Source: Comamonas sp.
Lineage (GTDB): Bacteria; Pseudomonadota; Gammaproteobacteria; Burkholderiales; Burkholderiaceae_C
DNA: 64,000 nt
Reading direction: 5' to 3'
NCBI GenBank assembly: GCA_031277805.1
Contig: JAITLR010000015.1
Span: 37,667-101,666 of the forward strand
Positions 1 to 7,640 of this stretch are shown here, piece after piece. The translations under genes were made by a program, and so were the position numbers. The notes under the pieces are model-generated. The model ran no database searches. It had not been told where the DNA came from and worked only from the letters and a program-made list of their open reading frames with translations. Position 1 is the first letter of the stretch; each line of letters starts with the position of its first letter.

Positions 1-1038
1 CTTGCCGCTTGTATCGCGCACAAATACGGCAACACTGGGGCGCTGCTTCCCTTCGGTCCACTCATCGGGAGAGATGCTCTGTACCACCACGCCCCAATTG
101 AGTTGGCCGGACTGGCGCCCCACTGAAACACCTTCCGTGATCGACAACTGCGAAACCCGGGTCTGCATCAGTGCATCACGAATCAGGCGCTGCAGCTTGC
201 GATTGTCATTGGCATAGTTCGCTTCCAGCCTTCCACCGCTCACCTTCAAGCCATCTTGCATCTCCAGAATACCGGTGGCCGCAGGGTTGCTTTCGATGAC
301 CATGCCATTTTGGTCAAGGATCACCACGCCTACCATCAGTTGGGCCATGGCCCGGCTGTACAGCGATATCACCTGGCGATCCTGATGCACCGAAAGATGC
401 AGATTCAGTGCGCGCTTCACATGCGGCACCAACATGTTCATGAACGCTCTGTCCTGTGCATCAAAGTCAGATGAGGTCTCAGGACGAGTCACGCGCAAGG
501 CGTATGTGCAACCATCCTTCGTCGCGACATCCGCTGCAATCACGTGAAAGCACTGCATGTCCTTGCAGAAGTCGTTGTAGTACATGGACGCTCGCCACTC
601 CGCCTCGGAGAGCACATCAGTCACCGTGACGACCTGGTCGGTTGGCATTCCCCGAAATGGACACACTGCGGCAATTTCGGAAGGATAGACTGCTGCGTCA
701 CGGTACTCACCGGCAGAAGAAACAATCAAGCCCAGATCAGCTTGCCCGGGCAAGCGCACGATCAGTGCAGCATAGTTGGCCCTCAGTTGATCGCGGATAG
801 CTTCCAGACATGGCTGCCACCAGCTCTTGGGGTCCAATGCCGCGTCATACAGCAAGCTCGTAATGCGGCTGAACTGCTCCGCGCTGATAGGCCTGCAATC
901 CTGCTCCGCCGAGGCTGCCTTTTTATCTGTCGCGGGAACAATGGCCGAGCGCATAAACAACGGCACATCCTTCAGGACGCAAGCCATATTACGGGTGTCA
1001 TAGTCCGCAAAACCCATCTTAGCGAAAGCGCTTTCCAT
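1..1038 (-). CDS. teiR: TeiR-like PAS/LuxR-type steroid regulator, 3' end cut by window edge
   Basis: The minus strand is open from an ATG at 1038 to the window edge (346 codons), preceded by an AGAAGG ribosome-binding sequence. It would encode a cytoplasmic transcription factor. A PAS-like stretch (LMVGVVILDQNGMVIESNPA) lies at residues 234-253, after an N-terminal segment typical of large LuxR-type regulators. The C-terminal helix-turn-helix would lie beyond the edge. TeiR of C. testosteroni is, from memory, a 391-residue PAS plus LuxR-HTH protein required for testosterone use and for expression of the beta-HSD gene. If translation starts at Met29, the spacing of the PAS region fits TeiR well. 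The identity is inferred from this architecture and from the hydroxysteroid dehydrogenase gene 1.4 kb away; the DNA-binding domain is not visible here. Confidence 0.72.
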   Translation of the reverse strand, partial: MESAFAKMGFADYDTRNMACVLKDVPLFMRSAIVPATDKKAASAEQDCRPISAEQFSRITSLLYDAALDPKSWWQPCLEAIRDQLRANYAALIVRLPGQADLGLIVSSAGEYRDAAVYPSEIAAVCPFRGMPTDQVVTVTDVLSEAEWRASMYYNDFCKDMQCFHVIAADVATKDGCTYALRVTRPETSSDFDAQDRAFMNMLVPHVKRALNLHLSVHQDRQVISLYSRAMAQLMVGVVILDQNGMVIESNPAATGILEMQDGLKVSGGRLEANYANDNRKLQRLIRDALMQTRVSQLSITEGVSVGRQSGQLNWGVVVQSISPDEWTEGKQRPSVAVFVRDTSGK

Positions 1039-1072
1039 CGTGGTCAACCTTCTGAGCAAGTGGATGGAGGGC

Positions 1073-1270
1073 TCACTGAATCTCGAACAGGCCGGCGGCC
1101 CTCAAACCTCCACCAATGCATACGCACACCCCGTCGACGCTCCTTCTGCGACGCATGCCTCACACATTGAGACCGGATACATCGAGCGGATCGCCGATGG
1201 CGATTGCACCACCATTGACCTTGAAACAGCCATCGGGAATACCCAGATGTGCACAACAATGAAGCACTTG
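1073..1270 (-). pseudogene. Thiolase (acetyl-CoA acyltransferase) C-terminal remnant
   Basis: One minus-strand frame reads a degraded thiolase C-terminus. CAHLGIPDGCFKVNGGAIAI ends at 1196 and continues GDPLDVSGLNV to a TGA at 1162-1160. The same frame then gives VCVCIGGGLRAAGLFEIQ and a final TGA at 1075-1073. Thiolases have a conserved VNxxGGAIAxGHPxGxSG motif with the catalytic His, then a CIGGGxGxA motif with the catalytic Cys. Here GHP has become GDP, a stop interrupts the frame, and about six residues are missing between the two motifs. No upstream thiolase sequence is seen, only about 200 bp survive, and the remnant lies between the TeiR-like gene and an SDR gene. A thiolase-like steroid-inducible protein (SIP48) was reported with beta-HSD in C. 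testosteroni, so this may be what remains of it. Confidence 0.8.
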
Positions 1271-1279
1271 ATCGGCTCA

Positions 1280-1298
1280 GGCCGACTTCCAGTCGGCC
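1280..1298. other. Short perfect hairpin beside the thiolase remnant
   Basis: GGCCGACT, a 3-nt loop (TCC), then AGTCGGCC forms an 8-bp stem. No U-tract follows on either strand, so it is not a convincing intrinsic terminator. The remaining bases up to the SDR stop at 1424 hold no recognisable gene. Confidence 0.35.
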
Positions 1299-1423
1299 GA
1301 GCAACTCTCCAACGGCATGTTTCCGAAGACCGCGGCTCGCTGTTAAAGAACAGGGGGGATCTGGTGAACTCGATTTTGATAAAGATCGTTGGCAGAGGTG
1401 CTCACCACACCTTGGTCAAGCCG

Positions 1424-2194
1424 TTAAGAGCGCTGCGAGGAGATGTTGCCACCATCGACCACCAGCTCCGCTGCCGTGATGTAGCTGGCCTCGTCCGACA
1501 GCAGAAATCGCACGACATTGCCGATTTCCTCCGGCATGCCCAGACGACCCAGCAAGATCCTGCGCTCGAAGGTGCCAGGCGGAAGCGCCTGGACCGCCGG
1601 CATCATCATGGGTGTGAGGATCTGTCCGGGGGACACTGCATTGATGCGTACCTTGTCCATTGCCAGGCGATCAGCCAGCGAACGAATCAGCGACAGCATC
1701 CCTCCTTTGGCCGCGCTATAGATCGGGTTGATGCTGTTACCCAAGGTCGCGTTGATCGAGGCTATCCCAACCACCGCCGAACCCGGATGAGCACGGAAAT
1801 CCGGTAGCAGAGCCTGTGTCAACAACGCCAGCGGGCGCAGATGCACATTCATGCCAGCATCCCAGTTTTCCGGCGTGATGCCGTCCAGCGAGCCCATGTC
1901 CACCGTACCTGCTGCATGTACCAGGCCCCCAATGCTTGGCAGAGCGACACGAGCCTGATCGAGTGCCGGGGCTAACGCCGCTACGTCGCGCAAATCAACA
2001 CCCACCCCTGCCGTCGCAACGCCAAACTCACGATGGATGGCATCGGCAGCAGCCCGGGCCTTGGCGCCGTCGATATCAAACAAAGCTACCGGGCGGCCCA
2101 CCACGGCAAGCGAACGAGCGCTGGCCAGCCCTATGCCAGAAGCTCCACCGGTAATGACGACTCCCGTCTGCGGAGAATTCAATTGCGGATGCAT
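1424..2194 (-). CDS. Short-chain dehydrogenase/reductase (SDR)
   Basis: This 256-residue classical SDR has a Rossmann NAD(P)-binding motif TGGASGIG at residues 15-22. Asp40 ends the second strand and suggests NAD preference. The catalytic set is Ser146, Tyr159 and Lys163 (YSAAK). The usual NNAG motif is HAAG here. It should be a cytosolic oxidoreductase acting on an alcohol or ketone. Its place between the TeiR-like gene and the beta-HSD suggests a steroid or related substrate, but that is inference from position. The start ATG at 2194 has GAGG seven bases upstream. It is divergent from the beta-HSD, sharing a 218-bp promoter region. Its specific substrate cannot be read from the sequence. 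Confidence 0.88.
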   Translation of the reverse strand: MHPQLNSPQTGVVITGGASGIGLASARSLAVVGRPVALFDIDGAKARAAADAIHREFGVATAGVGVDLRDVAALAPALDQARVALPSIGGLVHAAGTVDMGSLDGITPENWDAGMNVHLRPLALLTQALLPDFRAHPGSAVVGIASINATLGNSINPIYSAAKGGMLSLIRSLADRLAMDKVRINAVSPGQILTPMMMPAVQALPPGTFERRILLGRLGMPEEIGNVVRFLLSDEASYITAAELVVDGGNISSQRS

Positions 2195-2412
2195 ACAACT
2201 ACCTCACGATGAAAAGGAATTGCAGTCAAACGGCTGCAGCATGCGAGCGCCTTCCGCCCCGGACTTCAGACTCATCGGTGCTCGGCCTCAGCGAATGGCC
2301 CAGAGCATAGAAAGCTTTGCCTTTGCATCCATCCTTCAATCAGACTATGAACACATCAGGCAACTTGGCTAGAGTTCGCAGCGCATTGCATACCAACCAA
2401 GGAGATATCGAA
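2195..2412. promoter_or_regulatory. Divergent promoter region between SDR and beta-HSD genes
   Basis: These 218 bp separate the two divergently transcribed dehydrogenase genes and must hold both promoters. AAGGAGA lies 8-9 bases upstream of the beta-HSD ATG. A steroid regulator such as the neighbouring TeiR-like protein could act here, but no specific operator could be identified by eye. Confidence 0.45.
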
Positions 2413-3177
2413 ATGGACTCTCGTTTTGCCAAGCATGTCGCGCTGGTCACCGGTGGCGCCAGCGGCGTGGGTTTGGAAGTCGTCAAGCTGCTGCACGCGC
2501 AAGGTGCCAGGGTGGCAATCAGCGACATCAATATGGATGCCGGCAAGACGCTTGCGGCCGAGTTGGGCGAGCGCGCGCACTTCATCCATCACGATGTGAG
2601 CAGCGAAGAGTCCTGGCAAACGGCCATCTCCGAGGTCCTGAAGACCTTTGGAGGCCTCCATGTGCTTGTGAACAACGCGGGCATACTGCTGCCCGGTGAT
2701 ATCGAAACCGGCAAGGTTGCCGACTTGCGCAAGCTGCTTCAGGTAAATACCGAGTCGGTGTTCATTGGCTGCCAGCAAGGCATTCTTGCCATGAAGGAGC
2801 ACGGAGGCTCCATCATCAACATCGCATCGCTAGCGTCGTGGATGCCTATGGATAACTATCCGGCCTACAGCGCCAGCAAGGCTGCCGTGGCCGCCTTGAC
2901 CCGCGCAAGCGCCCTGCATTGCCGCAAACGAGGCTACGCCATCCGTGTCAATTCGGTGCATCCAGATGGCATCTATACGCCCATGTTGCAGGCCTCGCTC
3001 CCGGAGGGAGTGACCAAGGAAATGATCCTTCACCACCCCAAACTCAATCCCGCAGGCCGCGCATACATGCCCGAGCGCATCGCACAGTTGGTCGTGTTTC
3101 TTGCTTCGGACGAATCCAGTGTCATCAGCGGAGGCGAGTTGCATGGAGACAATTCGGTGCTGGGCATGGGTCTGTAA
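2413..3177 (+). CDS. 3beta/17beta-hydroxysteroid dehydrogenase
   Basis: This enzyme interconverts 3beta- and 17beta-hydroxysteroids with the corresponding ketosteroids using NAD, an entry step of steroid catabolism. The predicted 254 residues match my recollection of the crystallised C. testosteroni beta-HSD nearly end to end, including NNAGILLPGD, NTESVFIGCQQGI, CRKxGYAIRVNS, HPDGIYTPM and the C-terminus ILGMGL (VLGMGL here). The Rossmann motif TGGASGVG is at residues 13-20, NAD-selecting Asp at 38, and catalytic Ser139, Tyr152 and Lys156. The start at 2413 is chosen for its AAGGAGA site and the 254-residue family length; an upstream in-frame Met at 2317 would add 32 residues unlike the family. 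Neighbouring TeiR-like and SDR genes support a steroid locus. Confidence 0.93.
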   Translation: MDSRFAKHVALVTGGASGVGLEVVKLLHAQGARVAISDINMDAGKTLAAELGERAHFIHHDVSSEESWQTAISEVLKTFGGLHVLVNNAGILLPGDIETGKVADLRKLLQVNTESVFIGCQQGILAMKEHGGSIINIASLASWMPMDNYPAYSASKAAVAALTRASALHCRKRGYAIRVNSVHPDGIYTPMLQASLPEGVTKEMILHHPKLNPAGRAYMPERIAQLVVFLASDESSVISGGELHGDNSVLGMGL

Positions 3178-3305
3178 CAGACCCCGCTGTATGACTACGT
3201 GACGCATGTGCCAAGCACATGCGTACCGAACACAGCAGCCAGAACATCGCACAAGATCCGCCAGGCTGGAACGTCTGGCCTGGTGCGCCCCCATTCCCAA
3301 AGAGT

Positions 3306-3324
3306 GGGCGGCACAACGCCGCCC
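3306..3324 (-). terminator. Hairpin downstream of rpe
   Basis: A 7-bp stem (GGGCGGC / GCCGCCC) with a 5-nt loop lies just past the rpe stop, followed on the minus strand by ACTCTTTGG. The U-tract is weak. It could also end the convergent beta-HSD transcript. Confidence 0.5.
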
Positions 3325-3331
3325 AGAAGCA

Positions 3332-4012
3332 TCAGCTCAAGTTCTTGCGCATGGTGTCGATCACGGCCTTGTAGTCGGGCTTGCCAAAGATGGCGCTGCC
3401 AGCCACAAAGGTATCGGCACCAGCATCGGCCACGGCACGGATATTGGCCTCCTTGATACCGCCATCCACTTCCAGGCGGATGTCCTTGCCGGAGGCCTCG
3501 ATACGCTTGCGGACGGCTTCCACCTTGCGCAACGTGCTATCAATAAAGCTTTGACCGCCAAAACCGGGATTCACGCTCATCAGTAGGATCAGGTCGATGT
3601 CCTCGATCACCCAGTCCAGCACATCAAGCGGCATGGCGGGATTGAACGTCAGACCGGCCTTGCAGCCATGACTCTTGATGTTCTGGATGCTGCGATGCAC
3701 ATGCTGCGATGCATCAGGGTGGAAGCTGATGTAATCGGCGCCAGCCTTGGCAAAGGCGGTGGCCAGATCGTCCACGGGTTGCACCATCAGGTGCACATCG
3801 ATGGGCACGGGCTTGCCATCGGGCGTGACCGAGTGAGGCTTCAACGCCTGGCAGATCATGGGACCAAAAGTCAGGTTGGGTACGTAATGGTTGTCCATCA
3901 CGTCAAAGTGGATCCAGTCAGCGCCAGCAGCAATGACGTTACGCACTTCTTCGCCCAAACGGGCGAAGTCGGCTGACAGGATGGAGGGGGCAATACGGTA
4001 GGTGGGGCTCAT
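3332..4012 (-). CDS. rpe: Ribulose-phosphate 3-epimerase
   Basis: Rpe interconverts D-ribulose 5-phosphate and D-xylulose 5-phosphate in the pentose phosphate and Calvin pathways. The 226-residue TIM-barrel protein has the family signatures [16 protein letters not shown] near the N-terminus, [19 protein letters not shown] (metal-binding His and Asp), the [12 protein letters not shown] loop and the phosphate-binding region with [11 protein letters not shown] and [13 protein letters not shown]. Length is normal. It starts 31 bp from the divergent apaG start, so the two genes have overlapping promoters. Cytosolic. Confidence 0.97.
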   Translation of the reverse strand: MSPTYRIAPSILSADFARLGEEVRNVIAAGADWIHFDVMDNHYVPNLTFGPMICQALKPHSVTPDGKPVPIDVHLMVQPVDDLATAFAKAGADYISFHPDASQHVHRSIQNIKSHGCKAGLTFNPAMPLDVLDWVIEDIDLILLMSVNPGFGGQSFIDSTLRKVEAVRKRIEASGKDIRLEVDGGIKEANIRAVADAGADTFVAGSAIFGKPDYKAVIDTMRKNLS

Positions 4013-4043
4013 GGTTCACAATTGTCGCAGTTACCATTGCGCC

Positions 4044-4451
4044 ATGCCAATGAACGAGTTTCTGGTCCAAGTCCAGCCAGCCTACCTGCCCGAGCAATCC
4101 GCTCCTGCCGCAGGCGTCTATGTGTTTTCCTACACCATCACCGTCACCAACACGGGTGAAGTGCCTGCGCAGTTGATTGCGCGGCACTGGATCATTACCA
4201 ACGAACTGGGCCATATCGAAGAGGTCAAAGGCCTGGGCGTAGTGGGCCGCCAACCGCTGCTGCAACCCGGCGAATCCTTTGAATACACCAGCGGCTGCCA
4301 GCTGCGTACGCCCACGGGCACCATGCAGGGCAGCTATCTTTGCGTGAATCACGAAGGCGAAACCTTTGAGTGCGAAATTCCGCTGTTCGTGCTGCAGATG
4401 AATGAATCGGGCGACACCATGCCCACGACAGAAAAACGCGTCCTGCACTGA
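4044..4451 (+). CDS. apaG: ApaG family protein
   Basis: ApaG/CorD-type protein of 135 residues with a single immunoglobulin-like beta-sandwich domain. Family features include YTITVTNTGEVPAQLIARHWIITN, the GxGVVGxQPxLxPGExFxYTSGC core and GTMQGSY. Family members have been linked to cobalt/magnesium homeostasis and stress in enterobacteria, but the biochemical role is unsettled. The ATG at 4044 is preferred over a second Met at 4050; either gives a normal protein. It is divergent from rpe and followed 10 bp later by the next gene, suggesting co-transcription. Confidence 0.92.
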   Translation: MPMNEFLVQVQPAYLPEQSAPAAGVYVFSYTITVTNTGEVPAQLIARHWIITNELGHIEEVKGLGVVGRQPLLQPGESFEYTSGCQLRTPTGTMQGSYLCVNHEGETFECEIPLFVLQMNESGDTMPTTEKRVLH

Positions 4452-4461
4452 GCTCGCCCGC

Positions 4462-6429
4462 ATGAAAAAATTCCCTCCGGATCTTCCGCGCCTGATACAG
4501 GCGCTGGACCCTCATGCCGATCTCGCCCAGCGCCATCTGTGGCTGATCCATCTGGTCGAGTGGATCAGAGCCCCCAAGCCCTCTCTTGAACTGGCCGTGG
4601 ACCGCATGGAGCAGGTCGTGGCCGCCTTCGAAGCCGATGCCGACGCACGGCAGCGCCTGAGCCTGTGGTGGCAAAAGCTGCTGGAGACAGTGGACATCAC
4701 GGCCCTGCTGGCCGATTTCGGCTTTGCTCCGCGCACGGCCATGGCCAGCGAAGTGGCTGAGCGCCTGCGCTACAAGCTGCTGCCCAGCACCCCGGAAACC
4801 GTGGACGCGTCCGAGCTGTTCATGCTGGTCTTTCCTGATCGCTTTGACGCCCGCTGGCTGCATGCGCTGGACAGCAGGCTCATGGCCCGCATTTCGGCAC
4901 TGGTGGCACCGCCTCCTGACGAAGGCGCCAGCTTCTGGGAGCGCAATCTGCTGGACGCCATCACCTATTGCGCGGGCCAGATTCTGTCCACCGGCTTTGC
5001 TCCCGAGCTGCGCCTGCGCATGAGTGAGCAGGCACGCGAAGAAAAGCCTTTCCACGCCCTGATTCACGACGTGGAAAATCTGCGCGTGGAAGTCATGCTG
5101 CCACTGCGCACCACCGACCGACGCGATGCCGCCGCTGCGCAGTTGCGCGAGCGGCTTGAAGCCTGCCGCTCGGCCATCTCATCGGTGTATTCCTATGTCG
5201 AAGCCGAAGGCATCTCCGTCGGCCTGATCTTCCGTCTGCGCCAGGTACGTGCACGCATCTTGCGCATCCGTCGCCTGCTGGACTGCCTGCTGTCCACGGA
5301 CCGGGCCTACGAAACCTCCGAGCTGCTCTCCAACCTCGTCGCCGTGGGCCTGGAACGCCGCAGCGTGCGCGCCCTGCTCTCCACCAACACATCGTTGCTG
5401 GCCGCCAAGGTGGCCGAGCGCAGCGCTGAGACTGGCGAGCACTACATCACCCGTGACAAGGGTGAATACCGACGCATGATGGCCAAGGCCGCAGGCGGCG
5501 GTTTTGTAATGGCCTTCACCACGCTGGCCAAGTTTGCGCTGTATGCGCTGAGCCTGTCCGTATTCTGGTCAGGCCTGGCGGCGGGCCTGAACTATGCGCT
5601 GAGCTTTGTGCTCATCCAGATGCTGCATTTCACGGTGGCCACCAAGCAGCCTGCGATGACGGCACCGGCCATGGCCGCCAAACTCAAGGAGGACATCCAG
5701 TCCGACGCGTCCATCCAGGAATTTGTTGACGAAGTGGCCCACCTGGTGCGGTCCCAGGTTGCAGCCATCCTGGGCAACGTGCTGATTGTCTTTCCTGCGG
5801 CAATGGCGCTGACCATGGGCTATGCAGAGCTGGTCAAACACCCTGCCCTCAGTCCGTCACATGCCACCCAGGTACTGGAGTCACTGAGCCTGCTGGGCCC
5901 GTCGGTCCTGTTTGCGGCCTTTACCGGTGTACTGCTGTTTGCCAGCAGCCTGATTGCCGGCGGTGCGGAAAACTGGTTTGTGCTGCGCAATATCGATTCC
6001 GTCATCCGTTACAACCCACGCATCACCCGCGTTTTGGGTTCGGTCCGTGCGGATCGCTGGGCCAGGTTTCTGCGCAAGAACATTTCGGGCCTGGCATCCA
6101 ATATCTCGCTGGGCTTCATGCTGGGTCTGGTACCCGCATTTGCGGCCTTCTTCGGCCTGGGCCTTGAAGTGCGCCACGTTACCCTCTCCACCGGCCAGAT
6201 CGGCGTCGCCATCCCGTCGCTGGGCTGGGACGTCCTGCACTCCAATCTGCTGTGGTGGGCTGTCGCCATGCTGCCCTTCAACGCCGCACTCAACGTAGGC
6301 GTGAGCTTTTACCTGGCCTTCCGCCTGGCTCTGCGCGCCCACAACGTCAGCGGTGTGGATCGCTCGCGCATCTACAAGGCCATACGTCAGCGCTTCTGGC
6401 GCAGACCATTAAGCTTTTTCTGGCCCTGA
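4462..6429 (+). CDS. Membrane protein of the 'site-specific recombinase' (gcr-like) family
   Basis: The 655-residue protein matches the betaproteobacterial family named site-specific recombinase after a Neisseria gene. The N-terminal half is soluble and helix-rich, with DxHAxLAQRHLWLIxLVEWIR-like sequence near the start. The second half has several hydrophobic segments, for example around residues 345-395, 430-460, 490-520 and 555-635, so it is an inner-membrane protein. No tyrosine- or serine-recombinase catalytic motif is evident, so the family name should be treated with caution. ATG 4462 starts 10 bp after apaG; an in-frame Met at 4402 lies inside apaG and is less likely. Confidence 0.82.
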   Translation: MKKFPPDLPRLIQALDPHADLAQRHLWLIHLVEWIRAPKPSLELAVDRMEQVVAAFEADADARQRLSLWWQKLLETVDITALLADFGFAPRTAMASEVAERLRYKLLPSTPETVDASELFMLVFPDRFDARWLHALDSRLMARISALVAPPPDEGASFWERNLLDAITYCAGQILSTGFAPELRLRMSEQAREEKPFHALIHDVENLRVEVMLPLRTTDRRDAAAAQLRERLEACRSAISSVYSYVEAEGISVGLIFRLRQVRARILRIRRLLDCLLSTDRAYETSELLSNLVAVGLERRSVRALLSTNTSLLAAKVAERSAETGEHYITRDKGEYRRMMAKAAGGGFVMAFTTLAKFALYALSLSVFWSGLAAGLNYALSFVLIQMLHFTVATKQPAMTAPAMAAKLKEDIQSDASIQEFVDEVAHLVRSQVAAILGNVLIVFPAAMALTMGYAELVKHPALSPSHATQVLESLSLLGPSVLFAAFTGVLLFASSLIAGGAENWFVLRNIDSVIRYNPRITRVLGSVRADRWARFLRKNISGLASNISLGFMLGLVPAFAAFFGLGLEVRHVTLSTGQIGVAIPSLGWDVLHSNLLWWAVAMLPFNAALNVGVSFYLAFRLALRAHNVSGVDRSRIYKAIRQRFWRRPLSFFWP

Positions 6430-6437
6430 CGCCAACA

Positions 6438-6480
6438 CCCCAGAAGTATTGCTTCAAAGTCGATGGCGATACTTCTGGGG
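6438..6480. terminator. Long perfect inverted repeat after the gcr-like gene
   Basis: CCCCAGAAGTAT and ATACTTCTGGGG form a 12-bp perfect stem around a 19-nt loop, 8 bp past the stop codon. The A/U-tract is poor (GGAAAGCC follows). It probably ends the apaG-gcr transcript or protects its 3' end. Confidence 0.5.
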
Positions 6481-6591
6481 GAAAGCCTTTTCCCATCATC
6501 TGTCGCCGGCATTGCTGCAATGCCGCAGCAGTTTTAACCACCGCCGCCCGCCAGCGGCCAAGCAGTCCGCCCTGTCGCGGCAAGTGAAGTC

Positions 6592-7569
6592 ATGGGTGAA
6601 TTTGATCTGATCCGCCGCTACTTCCAGCGGCCCGTCCAACGTGTAGCACTGGGTGTGGGCGACGATTGCGCGCTGCTGGCGCCTGCTTCCGGCATGCAAC
6701 TCGCCATCTCCAGCGACATGCTGGTCGAGGGCCGTCATTTCTTCCCCGATGTGAATCCACGCCTGCTGGGCCATAAGGCACTGGCTGTGAATCTCAGCGA
6801 TCTGGCAGCCAGTGGCGCCAGGCCCCTGGCATTCACCCTGGCCCTGTCGCTGCCGCGTGCCGACGAAGCCTGGATCAGCGAGTTTGCCCAGGGCATGTTT
6901 GCCCTGGCCGATGCCCATGATTGCGAGCTGATCGGCGGCGACACCACGGGTGGCCCGCTCAATATCTGCATCACCGTGTTTGGCGAAGTGCCCACAGGCC
7001 AGGCCCTGCTGCGCAGCGGCGCACGCGCAGGCGACGAGCTCTGGGTCAGCGGCCAACTGGGCGATGCCCGCCTGGCCCTGGAAGCCTTGCTGGGCCATGT
7101 GCAACTGCCTGCCGACCTGTTCCAACAAGCCCGTCAGCGGCTGGAGGCACCCACCCCGCGTGTGGCCCTGGGCTTGGCGTTGCGCGGTATCGCCAGCAGC
7201 GCACTCGATGTGAGCGACGGGCTGCTGGGCGATCTCGGCCATATCCTGGATTTATCCAAAGTCGGCGCCACGGTGAATAGTCGATTAACTACGCCTTTGA
7301 TAGCTGCCAGCGCTTACCCATCAAGCGATACATGGCAATTTGGCCTTGAATTCCAGCAACTGTGCACGCTGGCTGGCGGCGACGATTACGAACTGTGCTT
7401 TACCGCCCCGGCCGCGCGCCATGCCGATGTCCTGGCTGCGGGCATCGCCAGCAACACACCTGTGCACTGCATAGGCCACATCGATGCCCAGCCCGGCCTG
7501 CGCGTACTCGGCGCCGATGGGCAACCGATGCCAAACGACTGGAAGTCCTTCGACCACTTCGGCAGTTGA
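6592..7569 (+). CDS. thiL: Thiamine-monophosphate kinase
   Basis: ThiL phosphorylates thiamine monophosphate with ATP to the cofactor thiamine diphosphate. The 325-residue protein has the start motif GEFDLIRRYF, the GVGDDCALL nucleotide/metal motif, the central DLAASGARP and GGDTTGGP motifs, ALDVSDGLLGDLGHIL, and AGGDDYELCFTAP. It is an AIR synthase/PurM-fold enzyme, cytosolic. Residues about 235-253 (LIAASAYPSSDTWQ region) are encoded by a copy of the dispersed AGCGC-N4-AGCTAT repeat inserted in frame between two conserved blocks. It starts a likely housekeeping run with the DUF4139 protein, pgpA and pncC. Confidence 0.96.
   Translation: MGEFDLIRRYFQRPVQRVALGVGDDCALLAPASGMQLAISSDMLVEGRHFFPDVNPRLLGHKALAVNLSDLAASGARPLAFTLALSLPRADEAWISEFAQGMFALADAHDCELIGGDTTGGPLNICITVFGEVPTGQALLRSGARAGDELWVSGQLGDARLALEALLGHVQLPADLFQQARQRLEAPTPRVALGLALRGIASSALDVSDGLLGDLGHILDLSKVGATVNSRLTTPLIAASAYPSSDTWQFGLEFQQLCTLAGGDDYELCFTAPAARHADVLAAGIASNTPVHCIGHIDAQPGLRVLGADGQPMPNDWKSFDHFGS
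7297..7330 (-). repeat. Dispersed AGCGC-N4-AGCTAT repeat, extended copy inside thiL
   Basis: The 15-bp core lies at 7300-7314, with a further partial match downstream (CATCAAGCGATA). It sits in frame within thiL and encodes a low-conservation linker. Confidence 0.65.
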
Positions 7570-7640
7570 GTCCCGGCAGGCACCGACAGATGCCTGGGTT
7601 AAGCTCAAACCCTATCTATCGGAAACAAGAGCTGCCCACC

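Noticed and set aside
1044..1304. 86-codon minus-strand frame over the thiolase remnant
   Set aside because: It is a different frame from the thiolase-like peptide, has no homology that I recognise and looks like chance.
4462..6429. Site-specific recombinase as evidence for an integron or mobile element
   Set aside because: Despite the family name the protein is a conserved membrane protein without recombinase catalytic residues, and no att-like or mobile sequence surrounds it.
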